This document shows positions 34,858 through 45,130 of a DNA stretch of 64,000 nt, in pieces. Source of the DNA: Halocafeteria seosinensis (lineage: Eukaryota > Sar > Bigyra > Bicosoecida); NCBI GenBank assembly GCA_001687465.1, contig LVLI01000290.1:1-64000 (forward strand), given 5' to 3'. The position numbers and the translations under genes are program-made. Below the pieces are notes generated by a model that had not been told where the DNA came from, searched no databases, and saw only the letters and a program-made list of their open reading frames with translations. Position 1 is the stretch's first letter; each line of letters opens with the position of its first letter.

Positions 34858-35505
34858 TTTTCACACTAACTATACAGTAGTGGTACAGTATTCTCATCGA
34901 GTTATGAAAAATATCAACAAACATCGTCTATATCGGCAGTGATCAACTAACGTTGTACTACTGACAAAACCAGCTACCTACTACTACCATAGTACAAGTT
35001 GTACAATTATACCAACGCTGACGGTAGAATACTGCGGGACTTCACTGCACCGTGTCAGAATCCTCAACTTGACGAAAATTGTTGTAGCGTTAAGATGTAA
35101 CCATTGTTTTTCAAACTAGAAAAGCATTCATATTACGAATGAAATCGAACGATATCTCGGCAGAAACTTGTGTATATATCTCCTTGTGGGTACCAGAAGA
35201 GTTATGCCGGGATACCATCTGAAATTCAAAGTACTTCACTTGCAAATTACACGGAAACATGTCACGGGATCATCTACCACCTTGATCTAGCTTTGTAGAA
35301 CGAAAAAGTGTCATGGTTGTTTGTCTTGAGCACTTTGACGACATCGTGAGCTGACAACGTTGTTTTGTCATTTCAACTAAGAGTCGCAACGAGTGACTAG
35401 CTGAAGCGCAGTTCTCGGCTATACCATGTGTTATCCAAGAATAGTCGAGCCTCATTCGGCATACTCCTTGTTCGCAGAGTCTTTTACGAACCAATCGTAG
35501 CGCGT
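34858..35505. other. Intergenic region between S6K start and ankyrin gene stop
   Basis: No gene recognised. The S6K promoter is expected near 34858-35050. The minus-strand frame at 35270-35494 has no homology that I can see. Confidence 0.4.
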
Positions 35506-36371
35506 CTAATGCTCGGTTACGATGGGACTCTTGAATCTGCGTATCAACGCAGCTAAATCCTCACGGCCGCGCAAGAGCGCTTCGTCTAAAGGCGTGTTTC
35601 CTTTCTGCGAACGCCAAACCTACGTAAACTGCCAAACTTCAGTACAAATCCGTAATTCTGCCGTGTTCTTACTCGGTTCTTAGCTTCAATGTTAGCTTTA
35701 CCGGTTTCCAAAATAATCTCAACAATAGCGGTGTGTCCTTGGTCGACGGCATAGTGTAACGCGGTTTTTCCCTCCTGTGTATGTTGTGTGTTGCACCAGT
35801 GTCATCTCAAGTAAACAAGTGGTTTCGTTGCTTGAATGCAACGTACCCAATCTGTGATGCTGACATCAGCTCCATAACTCCTCACTAGGAGCGAAGCAAG
35901 GTCTTCCTGCTCGTCCCTCCAATTCCCTGCCACTAGCATCAAAGGCGTCTTCCTAAGCTGCCAAAGCATGTCGCATTCAGGCTAGTGTATCTGAAGACTT
36001 CCATCATATCTGAAAGAGAACGAGCGTCGAACGCACCACACGAGTCCGGGAGTTAACGTCTTGGGGATATGCCTCCAGTAGCACTTTCACAACTTCTTGG
36101 TAGCCTCTACTACATGCTGCTTCCAATGGAGTCTCACCTTCCTGCACCACCACCCAGAATTCGTTGCACGCTGGATTCTATTATACGAGATAGCATTGCT
36201 TACTCCATCTAAATCCACTCCGTTTATATTGTATGGTTGGTATTTCAGAATCACCTCTCTTACTTGCCCAACATTTCCAGTGTTTCTGCAGGCACTTATC
36301 AAGGTCCTCCTATCTTCCACATCGAAGTTCGGCGGCTTTGACTTTGCAGGCGCCGAAGTGGTGCATCCCAT
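35506..36371 (-). CDS. Small ankyrin-repeat protein with predicted N-myristoylation
   Basis: Five exons (36371-36204, 36141-36037, 35957-35847, 35774-35673, 35604-35506), all phase 0, introns 62, 79, 72 and 68 nt, give 194 residues. The start MGCTTS fits an N-myristoylation (and palmitoylation) consensus, predicting membrane attachment. Four to five ankyrin units follow, roughly one per exon: RRTLISACRNTGNVGQVREV, EGETPLEAACSRGYQEVVKV, LRKTPLMLVAGN, EGKTALHYAVDQGHTAIVEI and KGNTPLDEALLRGREDLAAL. It probably binds partner proteins at a membrane. The second intron's donor (GTGCGT at 36036) is the least certain junction. The same frame stays open for 185 codons upstream of the chosen ATG, but that stretch has no ankyrin signal. 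Confidence 0.75.
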
Positions 36372-37277
36372 GCTTGCCTCGCCTGAGCAGTGAAAACGGG
36401 ATAGCAAAACTACAAAACACAGAGATTGGGCAGTGGGCGCAACTGTCTCCAGGTAATCTATTGTGAAGTGCGGCTGCAGCCATCCCGTGGCTAAGCCGGC
36501 ATGGCATAATATCCAAGCCGTATTTTGAGAATCTAAACTCGTCAAAATAATCGTCATTGCTTTATCCATACGAATAGATGTATTGGATTTTATAAAAGCG
36601 TATTGGACGGTACATGTTGGTGATTGTGTACCACAATAGCCAATAGCAGGCACGTAATCTGCGGACTCCACCTGCCCCCTGCCTGTATGCAATTGAGACA
36701 TGGCAGAAGATGAACTAGGGCATGAAGTACGCGACCGATATGCTAAATGGACGTGCTGCAAAATGTATTGTCCTCCTTGGGACTGTGAAGAGGTACGCAA
36801 AATAACGAAAGCATTGTACCTACTAGGACCAATATTTAGCGTATAAGTTGCAACGAGCAATCCGGGAGGATCCCCCCGCGTTCCTCTCTCATTGACATCT
36901 CTAAGAGCAAGAACACAATCACTCACACAACTGAGATACTTTAATGTACCTCAACAATATTAGACGCATGTCATTACCAGGAAATGTTTGCAATATCACT
37001 CTGTATATACTGTAGGGTCGACTTGAAGTCACTTTAGTTTGACTTCACTGTGGAGTATAACATGGTACATCAAAAGGGTTGTACAGCCATTTGTTTCAAG
37101 ACGGAGAACGCAAACAGACCCTTTGTGCTCATGCTGACGCTTTATTGCAGTGTACAACCACACCAGGTAGTTGGCGGGCCTTAACTTTCGGAGCTGTTTA
37201 GCCCCCAGGCTGCCCCAGCAGAAGTTAGCTACTACTACACGTTTAAACACACCAACTCATTTGACAATAGCACCAGA
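36372..37277. other. Divergent region between ankyrin gene and NTPase gene
   Basis: It contains the open minus-strand frame 36372-36926, in phase with the ankyrin protein. Its composition is not protein-like and I leave it uncalled. The rest should hold the promoters of the two divergent genes. No repeat seen. Confidence 0.4.
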
Positions 37278-40200
37278 ATGGCAGCTGCAGCTCCGGAGGA
37301 AGCGCCGAAGTTTACATTGGATGAAGCTATTGAGGGAATCCCTCACTGGTTTATTCCTAGAAAATGCAAAGTGACGGATGAAGTTGGTTGGACTCAGGGC
37401 ATCGCAAAATGTTTGGATAGGGAGAGAAGTATTGCGTCGAAAGACATTGAAGAAGTAGAAGCGCTTCTACGTCCAGAAAAAGCGGATAAGCCCCTTACTG
37501 ACGTCCAACGAAACGAGCTCAAGCACAAGGTCGTGGTTGCTTGTTTCCTTTTGGGTGACAGTGGGGCTTGCAGGGCGTATAAAGAAAAACGCCTCAAGGA
37601 TTTGTACCCTCCCGATGAGAGCGACAAAATGGAACAGAAAGTTGAAAAGTGGAGAGCGTCGGGAGCCGGTATATTTACCTCATTTACGCAGGAACTGGGT
37701 CCTCTAGTACTTTCGCTAACCGATACGCTGTGTGCCTTGATTAGGAAACTATGTCCGCACGAAACAGGTAAGTTCCTACCCACCTATTAATATTAACTGC
37801 GATGTGCTGTAGACGTTTGGTTTTTGTGGCTTTCCATCGTGGTGTGATACATGTATTTTCGTTGTTCCCCCACAGGCTCGGAGCAACGATTGGGGAAGTT
37901 TGGTGCGTTGTCCGGTGATCCTACATGAACACTGTATCCTAGGCATGTGGTCTACACGTTCTTTTGGCATGCGATTGCAGGAATGGACCTGAGCTTCCTT
38001 CGGGCGCAAAAGCCGCAGAATATCAAAGGAGTGTTGCGCCACGTTGTGAAAAGCATGAAGAGGAATCAGATGTTTTCAGAGCAGCCGCATACTGAAGCGG
38101 AAGGTTTTTCCAAGAGACCTGTGCCGGTATTTTACAAAACCGCAAGCCCTGAAGTTATTCCTCAGTTCTTGCATCACGTGGGTCCCTCCACACTACGGGC
38201 ATTGCGTTTTATTTTACAAGGTGCTTTCACGGAAGGGCAAGATGGGTATCTGACAATTTACAGTCAGTCCAGTGGCGGTGGAAAGACTCATGCCCTGTAC
38301 GTTTTAGGAATGGACCCCAAACACGATACCCTTGTTATCTTGTGCAACGTGGCAACGAAAGGGCAGGGTGAAGGTGGGGATTGCCTGACGGCACCCTGGG
38401 GTTTCCTTGACAGTATTTTGAAAACACTCACTGAATATTTGGAACCTGGGCTGGAGAGGATCATTTCTGAAGCAGCATATGCCGCTGTGAACTTAGTATT
38501 CGCCAGTTATATAGAGTATATTTACCTACTGCTTAATACTATCGGTCGTCAGCATCCTCCTTTCAGCCCGCAAGATATGCGGATAGCTGTTTTATGGGCC
38601 TTACGAAATGGTCTAGGGGAAGAAGAAGTTTGCAAGATTGCGGAGTCTCGCCTTTGTGAGGTCTTGGTAAATGTGCGACACAATGGTGACGACTACAAAA
38701 ACTTACCAAGTGCAGAAAAGGTTGAAGCGGTCCTAGTGAATGCCGTAGGCAATTTGAAGTCGAAAATTCCCGGGATGGCGATTATCGTGGCGGTGGATGA
38801 AGTTCAAGTATTGATAGGTAAATTTCCCGGCCTCTTTCTGCATAAGTCAGACATAGGAGAACGAGATGCCCCCTCTAGGAAGATCCCTGATGATCCAACT
38901 GATGAAGTCTACGCGTTGCATGTGGAGGTTTCGCACTTGTTGAAACACCACGAAATTGGAGGTGTGTTTGTGGGAACGAAATCGACTTCCAGCCCGCTAC
39001 AGAAGGCAGCTGAAATCTCGCCGACTAGGTGCAAACTGCAGTTTACCCATGATGTGGACATATTTTCAGTACAGGGCATAAAAGAGCTCGTTTTTCACTA
39101 CTTCAATGTTGAGCGTGTCTGGAAACAGCTGGAGAAAACCAAGGAGTTCCGTGAAGGCGTAGAAATGTTGTGTGGTAGAGGCCTCTGGGCGGCGAGACTA
39201 GTGGAAAACATACACTATGGCTATACTTTTCTGAAGCCGGCGAACCAAGTCGAGCTGAAAAACATGCTAAAGGATGAAGTAAACCAGACGAACGAGCTCA
39301 AGAAGGACGTCATCCAATTGCAAGTAGACAGGGCTTTACAGTCGCGCAAGGAAGTTGGTGCAGACATCTATACCACGGTTTCCAAATATAGTGCTATGTT
39401 GGCTCTTTACACGATGATCAAGCTTGATGCTGAATACCTCCCACTAAGTGCGGAAATGATGGATTGCCTCATTGTAGGCAGCGGGGTTTGTGTTGCTAAG
39501 TCTAAGCAGTTGCGCCGGGCCATATTGGACGAAGAGCCGTTCGTGAAACAATGTGTGGTCGAACGAACCGAATTACTGTTGAACTCGAACGACCCAGTAG
39601 AGAGGAAATTCTACCGTGAGCATCTAAATGGTACCGTTACGGCCATGGTCCGTGATAATTTTCTTGTAGATCACAGTGGGTTGGGAGAAAGTGCCGAACC
39701 ACTTCTTTGCCACCATCTCCTCTTGGCGAGGTCTCCAACAGTAGGAGAAACCTCTTTATGGAGTATATTCCGGGACTTTCTCTGGTATGTTGATGACTTT
39801 GAGCAGTCTGACCACCCAAACACTCGCAAGAATGCTCAATATATCAAAAACGACCTGGAGCATGTATTGGTAGACTTCACCATTTGTAAGAACTTGCATC
39901 GGGTAAAAGGTACGGGGCATGAACTAAAAGAATTATTCGAACGGTTCCCTCCTAAGCGGGAGCAAGATTATAAGAAGACGGTGATTCTGTATTTGTTGTC
40001 GAAGTTTGCCGGATGGGATTTTCTCTTTTTTGCAACCGACTCCGAAGGAATAGGATCGGTAGGGATCCAAAGCAAGTTGGAAAATGACGGGTCGTTTAAG
40101 GAGGCTGCCAAGACCACGGATCCTAATTTGCAGTATCTAAACAAGATTCAACGTGGCAAAGTCCTTGACGGACTCCCTCTCTCTCGCTCTAGCGTGAGTG

Positions 40201-40517
40201 CCCAGTGGAAGCAGTACAACGAGATGCGGACCAAATTGGGCGACGAGGACCCGTTCAAGCGTTGCCGTCGTTTTGTTGCTGGACTGGCGTTCAAGCAGAA
40301 AACTCTCGAGACCGCTGTGCAGCAATACTCGAAAACCACAAGCCCACTGTTACCGTTGGATCTGGGTCGTGGATTGAAGGTGACGATGGAACGGAAAGAA
40401 AAGCTGTGCGGTGGCCCGGTGAAGCCCATGAAGCATATGAAAGAATCCGACATTTTGTGGATGGGTGCTCCACCTGTGGAAATAGAACCCTCCCCAAAGA
40501 AACAAAAGAAGAAATGA
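37278..40517 (+). CDS. Crinkler/RHS-like P-loop NTPase with possible C-terminal restriction-type nuclease fold
   Basis: Exons 37278-37767, 37876-37914 and 37981-40517 (introns 108 and 66 nt) give 1021 residues. The small middle exon is needed to keep frame. Residues 1-180 are helical and unrecognised. A P-loop ATPase follows: Walker A SSGGGKTHALY near 272-282, and Walker B IIVAVDEVQVL near 443-453, placed after a long insert as in the ATPase of RHS proteins of trypanosomes and some Crinkler-type effectors. Later comes a helical region and, near residues 860-880, GWDFLFFATD followed by GIQSKLE, which could be the hydrophobic-strand/QxK part of a PD-(D/E)XK nuclease. The end is PKKQKKK, a likely nuclear localisation signal. 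Family assignment rests on motif order; the nuclease part is inference. Confidence 0.65.
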
Positions 40518-41349
40518 GTGCATGGAGTACAGACAGTGCTCTCTATTTGCTACCCGCTCTGTGAACAGAGCCAAGGGAGTACAACGTACATATGTTTCGC
40601 AGTGGCACGTCGCGGGCCCACGTGGCGCTGTTTTCCATGTACAAGTTTAAAAAGGCAACTGCATAATTTTTAGATGTAGTGGTTGAGAGCGCATACGCAT
40701 CAAATATGAGCAATGGCGAGGAGAGTGTCGCGTTCTTTGCTGGTAGTGGCGCGTCCAGTAGTATAAGGCCCATTTGGGTATACTAGAGGTTTTGCCGTCT
40801 CAGAAGCTCCTTCGTAATGGGCTTACACATATATTACTTGCGAATTAAACGCGGTTGTAGGCTGTTTTCTGGAGTGCGTGAAAAGGACCAAGGAAACGTA
40901 ACCGAAGCCAAGTTCGACAAACTAATGGAACTTCCACCAACATGCCTTTTCCTTTTCCTATCTCAAAGGCGTAATGGCGGAAGCGGCGTAAATATGATCG
41001 GCTGCCATGCTACCCAGGTAGTCGAGAGTATGAACCAAGCATTGATGGGGGCCCGAGGTTTCAGCTGTTTGAAGCAATGCCGTCGCTGCAATGGTGAGCC
41101 TTGTTAACAGCGAAAAGGAGCGCTTTGTCAGTCACCAGAAGCAAGTACATGAGTCAACAATGGCGACGTCCTAATAACTCCGTTTGGGAAAGAAATTCTG
41201 GGAAACTAAGACAACAGCGTCGCAAATATTACTGCAAAGGTGCTGATGCTCAACAGCGACCTAGCAACTGTTCGCCTTACTGACGACAGCAATACCGGAA
41301 CTGTATCCTTCCAAGATATGCACTGTACTTGCGGGAAACCAGAAGTAAC
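40518..41349. other. Intergenic region, no gene supported
   Basis: Short plus-strand frames (40817-41107, 41101-41283) have no family similarity and no convincing splice partners. Confidence 0.4.
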
Positions 41350-41916
41350 TGCATAGCTAGGGTGCCCGCGCGCACACGGGTAGCACGGGCGGTCCGTGCC
41401 GGACCGTGGCACGGCAGGCAATGCCAGGCATGGTCCGGGATGTGCCAGCGGTCCGTCAAATTCAAAAACAAAATTCAAATTGAGACAGTTAAGTTCCAAA
41501 CGTGGCTTCCTTTTTCGAAATGACAACCACTTTAAATCACTACAGTATTGTGTTTTTCATTTAGCTATGCCTGTAGTAAGGTTTCATGACAAACTATATC
41601 CGACGTGTGGTACTTGTTCAAACTCACGAAGAACTCAGACGGTAGCTGGACGTATCCATGTCCAAATGAGTTTACGGATGAAGGAAAGCCTTGTTCCGTT
41701 GTGTATGAATACAAGGCCAAAGCTGGAACACTTAGGAAACATCTGAACCGGAATCACCGACAACAATGGGAAAAGGATGTGGAGCAGTTGCCATGCCATA
41801 AGAATTTACGGTTGCAGGAATTAGAGAATTTCCCAATTGAGTGTTTTTGCCTTGGTGCATCATATCATCTCAGTGCGTCTGATGTGCATGGCCACATGCA
41901 CATGCACATACAGTAA
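41350..41916 (+). mobile_element. hAT-like transposon relic with BED zinc finger
   Basis: At 41358 a GC-rich block begins TAGGGTGCCCGCGCG and continues with nested CGGGC/GCACGG motifs to about 41450, unlike the AT-rich flanks. Such ends are common in hAT elements. About 140 bp further on, an open frame (from about 41590; no ATG in frame) encodes a BED-type zinc finger: SDVWYLFKLTKNSDG, then Cys pair YPCPNEFTDEGKPC and His pair LRKHLNRNH. BED fingers are typical of hAT transposase N-termini. No catalytic domain or opposite terminus follows, so this is a 5' fragment. The TIR and 8-bp duplication could not be confirmed. Confidence 0.55.
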
Positions 41917-42582
41917 CGGTTGTACATATATGTGTATGCCTTGATTCTACTGCTTCGCAATGAAGTTCGCATTGGCCTTCTAAAATAAACGAGCTCTGGC
42001 GAGCCCTGACTGGCAGTAGTAGCCAACAGGAGCGGCCCATACATGCTTATTTCTGAAGGAAATCGTCTACAAAGAAACAAAACTCCAGTGGCATGTGGCA
42101 TCTCGGGGAGAAAATTTTCCCGTTGCCAGCAGTTGCGACTGCGTGTGCGACCCGGCTTTGCCAAGAAGAGCGCTTTGTCACGGGTCTCTATAGTCTTCAT
42201 GTAACGAAAAGGGTTAACAGCGGCAGGCTACATACGTTTTATAGCCCAACATCTATGTATACGACTTTCCTTTGGTATTGTCGCTGAGCGAAAACATTTT
42301 GTTTTCCAATCCAAAAGTTGTCAGCTGAGCAAGCTACCTGGCTATACATGTGTTTTCTTTCTTGCGTTCTGAAAACAGTAGTTTCGCTGCTCGCTCACTT
42401 CGGCAAAGACACCAACCTCTTCAATTCACTAAGGGGCTTCAATTAGTGTGTTTACGTCGGCTGTGGAGTAATATTGGGCAGAGTACAGGAGTCTGACTGG
42501 TGTCGCACCTCCACCTCTGTCATCCAGCAGCTTTCTGCTGCAAGAACTCGCTGGTCTTGAGTGAAAATTAACAGCTCTTACA
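41917..42582. other. Intergenic region, no gene supported
   Basis: Starts with a short CACATG/TGTATG-rich stretch (about 41886-41940), then unremarkable sequence leading to the next start codon. Confidence 0.4.
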
Positions 42583-44028
42583 ATGGAATCGAGCTGGATC
42601 CAGCCGGATCACAACAAAGGAACTTTTGTTGGGAGGCCACCGCAATCGGGCATACCTGAGTCAGCGCCACAAACATCGGCGAAAACTGCCTCAAGATGCA
42701 CCCACGAAGCTGCGGGAGAGCGCAATGATAGCGGTTCTACTACATCAAGAGTGACTTGCTCGAAGGACCTTAAAGTCATGTCAAAATATGAACGGTCTGT
42801 CGCACTAGCAAAAGATGATGGTGAAGTCTTATATTTGCCCTCTGAAGGTTCGAATAGGGAGGGAATCCAGCCTCCCCGCCACCGGTCACGAAGCAATAGC
42901 GACCCCTACCTCGCGGTTAGAGCAGAAAGCAGCACGGAGCATAGTAGTAATTCCAGGCAGAATGAAAGCTTTTATGAAATGGTATATCCCAATTTCTTTA
43001 AAGAAGACCCTAGTGGGAGTAGTGCGAGCAGCGCCAGTAGTGCGGGCAAAGAGGATGCAGACGTGGAAGCGCTAGTTAATGAACTCAAGGCACGCTCAGA
43101 CGAAGAGATAGCGGCATTGGCAGAAGGTTATATAGGAACGATCGATCAATTTTTACAGGACCACAGGGGTATAACGCGCAATGACGCCTCTAACCCATCC
43201 AAAATAGCGACTAAACTAGACAGGAGTTTGCCGAAGGGAAGACACCCTGCTCCGATGAATGGCCGATGTCAACCAAGGTCAAAAGCAAATACAGCCATGG
43301 GGTCTGGGCTGCTCGAAAGAAATATTTCGAGACGCACTCTTTTACAGGCGTTGATGAAACTGGCGCATGCGGGATATCCCGCTAGTTATCCGGAGAAAAC
43401 TCATGGAAATAGTAAACCGAGGGAGGATCCAATGCGAGAGCGAGGACTATCTCCAGCCATGTATAATGAACGGAGTCCTACTAGACAAACAGTGCTCTTG
43501 GACGAGCAGTTCGAAGGTAGTCATCGGACCTCGGTGAAATCTAGCGGTTCAAGTGTGTCAAGTGGTGAACCTTCGACGACGACGACTAATAGCCGATCAA
43601 AGCTCGTTTCGGGCAGGGATTCCAAATCTAGTCTCACGACGCTGAGGCGCCTGAAGGCTCAGTCAACGCCAAGAAGCTGTGGTGGTAGTGACTCGCAAAT
43701 AGTGCGATGGAGCCCCCTTAAGACGCAGTCCAGCAGGACGGTTTCTCACACCTCCAAACGAAGAACGACTCATAGGCTCACGGATGCTGCTTTCAAGAAT
43801 ACGTCGCCAAGTGCATTAAGAACTCGTGCTCTTGAGGAATCGTTGGAAGCTGAATTACCTCCGCCCCAAAGAAAATACGGTGGTGTAGGTCCTTATGAAC
43901 CTGTTACGTACGAGGAGTGGACTCAGGACGTGCAAGAACGCAAATATAGAGTTCGGTATGACAAGTACGCTGAACGAGGATTGAGTCCCTTGTCGCCATT
44001 ATGGACAGAATCGACGACGAAAAACTAG
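42583..44028 (+). CDS. Disordered Ser/Arg-rich protein, unknown
   Basis: A single frame of 481 codons from the ATG at 42583, with no introns. The translation is dominated by Ser, Thr, Arg, Asn and Pro, with short low-complexity runs such as GSSASSASSAG and SSGSSVSSGEPSTTTT. Two short helical pieces stand out: about residues 157-190 (DADVEALVNELKARSDEEIAALAEGY) and a C-terminal acidic/aromatic segment (YEPVTYEEWTQDVQERKYRVRYDKY). No domain, signal peptide or membrane helix is seen. The length of the frame and the protein-like helical segments argue it is a real gene. Many SP/TP sites suggest phosphorylation. I cannot assign a function. Confidence 0.65.
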   Translation: MESSWIQPDHNKGTFVGRPPQSGIPESAPQTSAKTASRCTHEAAGERNDSGSTTSRVTCSKDLKVMSKYERSVALAKDDGEVLYLPSEGSNREGIQPPRHRSRSNSDPYLAVRAESSTEHSSNSRQNESFYEMVYPNFFKEDPSGSSASSASSAGKEDADVEALVNELKARSDEEIAALAEGYIGTIDQFLQDHRGITRNDASNPSKIATKLDRSLPKGRHPAPMNGRCQPRSKANTAMGSGLLERNISRRTLLQALMKLAHAGYPASYPEKTHGNSKPREDPMRERGLSPAMYNERSPTRQTVLLDEQFEGSHRTSVKSSGSSVSSGEPSTTTTNSRSKLVSGRDSKSSLTTLRRLKAQSTPRSCGGSDSQIVRWSPLKTQSSRTVSHTSKRRTTHRLTDAAFKNTSPSALRTRALEESLEAELPPPQRKYGGVGPYEPVTYEEWTQDVQERKYRVRYDKYAERGLSPLSPLWTESTTKN

Positions 44029-44128
44029 GTTGTGAAAATAGTTAACAAAATGCCTATGTGTTTCAGGCAGTAGTTGTACTGCATCCTAAACTTCCCTCCA
44101 CACAGGAGTAGAACTTCCCACGCCGCAA

Positions 44129-44625
44129 TCACGCAGAAGGACCTCCACTTCCCCCCATGACAGGGAATACTTTTCCCTTGAGAGTCTGTTTATCAAAAAA
44201 TTAAAGTGGGTTATGACGCAAGAAGTTAGACATTTGTTCTAGAACATACCTGCAGTTGTTCATTCATTTGCGGGTCACTTGTCGCATGCATTTGGATGGC
44301 TGTTATCAATTGCATGGCTCCCATTTGATCCTTTGTAAAGCCGTATTTTTCCAGTATATCTCCTTTAATCTGAATGGCTAAGGGGAGCACATATTGCATA
44401 AGTCCCTGAGGGCTCCCTTGGGCTTTCTGAATAGCTTCTTCCATGCGTGATTTGTTTTCAGGTTTCTCGAATTCCGTTAAGCCCTCCTGCAGAGCTTCTG
44501 CAAAACGAGGACATGTTCGGTCAGAATATGGCAAGTATACCTCGGTTTTACAGTCGAAAAACATGGCACCTACGCTGTGCTTGCTCCTTAGAGAGAGGAG
44601 GTGGGGGGTTTGTAGACTGTGCCAT
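44129..44625 (-). CDS. C12orf57: C10 protein homologue (C12orf57/GRCC10)
   Basis: Three exons (44625-44574, 44497-44250, 44185-44129) with 76- and 64-nt introns give 118 residues; human C10 has 126. The match runs end to end: MAQSTNPPPPLSKEQAQ, FEKPENKSRMEEA, MQYVLPLAIQIKGDILEKYGF, then ATSDPQMNEQLQTLKGKVF and a short Gly-rich end. C10 is a small helical protein of uncertain molecular function, linked in humans to brain development. Starting at 44625 gives the N-terminal SKEQA motif, while the longer minus-strand frame reaching 44639 runs through intron 1 and is not used. Confidence 0.85.
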
Positions 44626-44949
44626 TCTTGTATACACAAGATTTTGACGCCACTATGCAGTTGTAACGCTAGAGAAGCAGCTAAAGAAGTACTCTAACTG
44701 AAAGCAACCTCATTAACTATCGGGTAAACTATAATACTGCGTGGTTGTCATGACCCAGTTCATTTGAATTTGGAGTGAAACTTTTGTTTGCTTTGTTTTA
44801 GCAACGAAGGAATCTAACTCAGAGACTATACCTTCATGAGAATTTACCAATAAACCTTGGCAAACGTGATCTGCGTCAATTTGGAGGTAGCTTTCAGCAG
44901 GATGGCTCCGGAAGACGCTCAGGAGCAATGCCGGTATCCATTTGCCAAT

Positions 44950-45006
44950 CTTTCTTCCAATTATGTTTCAGAACGCTACAGCAGACGGCCATACCTGTTT
45001 GTCAAC
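44950..45006 (-). pseudogene. Relic copy of the last PIG-U exon boundary
   Basis: A 43-bp stretch 44964-45006 matches 45238-45280 at 37 of 43 positions, spanning the acceptor and start of PIG-U exon 5. On the minus strand the copy would read VWPSAVAF then a stop, against VWLCAVAFGN in the gene. It lies beyond the PIG-U stop codon, so it is a decayed local duplication. The rest of 44626-45130 shows no gene. Confidence 0.55.
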
Positions 45007-45130
45007 GGGATGAAACGTCTTTTACCTATTTTCGTCGCAGTTTCCACTAGGTGCAGTTCTCATACTGCTCTCTAACTCACTTCTTGAGATGACAACTGAC
45101 AAGAATTAGAGATCCTTTGCCTGATTTCTA

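Noticed and set aside
36372-36926. Upstream extension of the ankyrin protein as coding
   Set aside because: In frame but without domain or helical signal; the myristoylation start is the simpler model.
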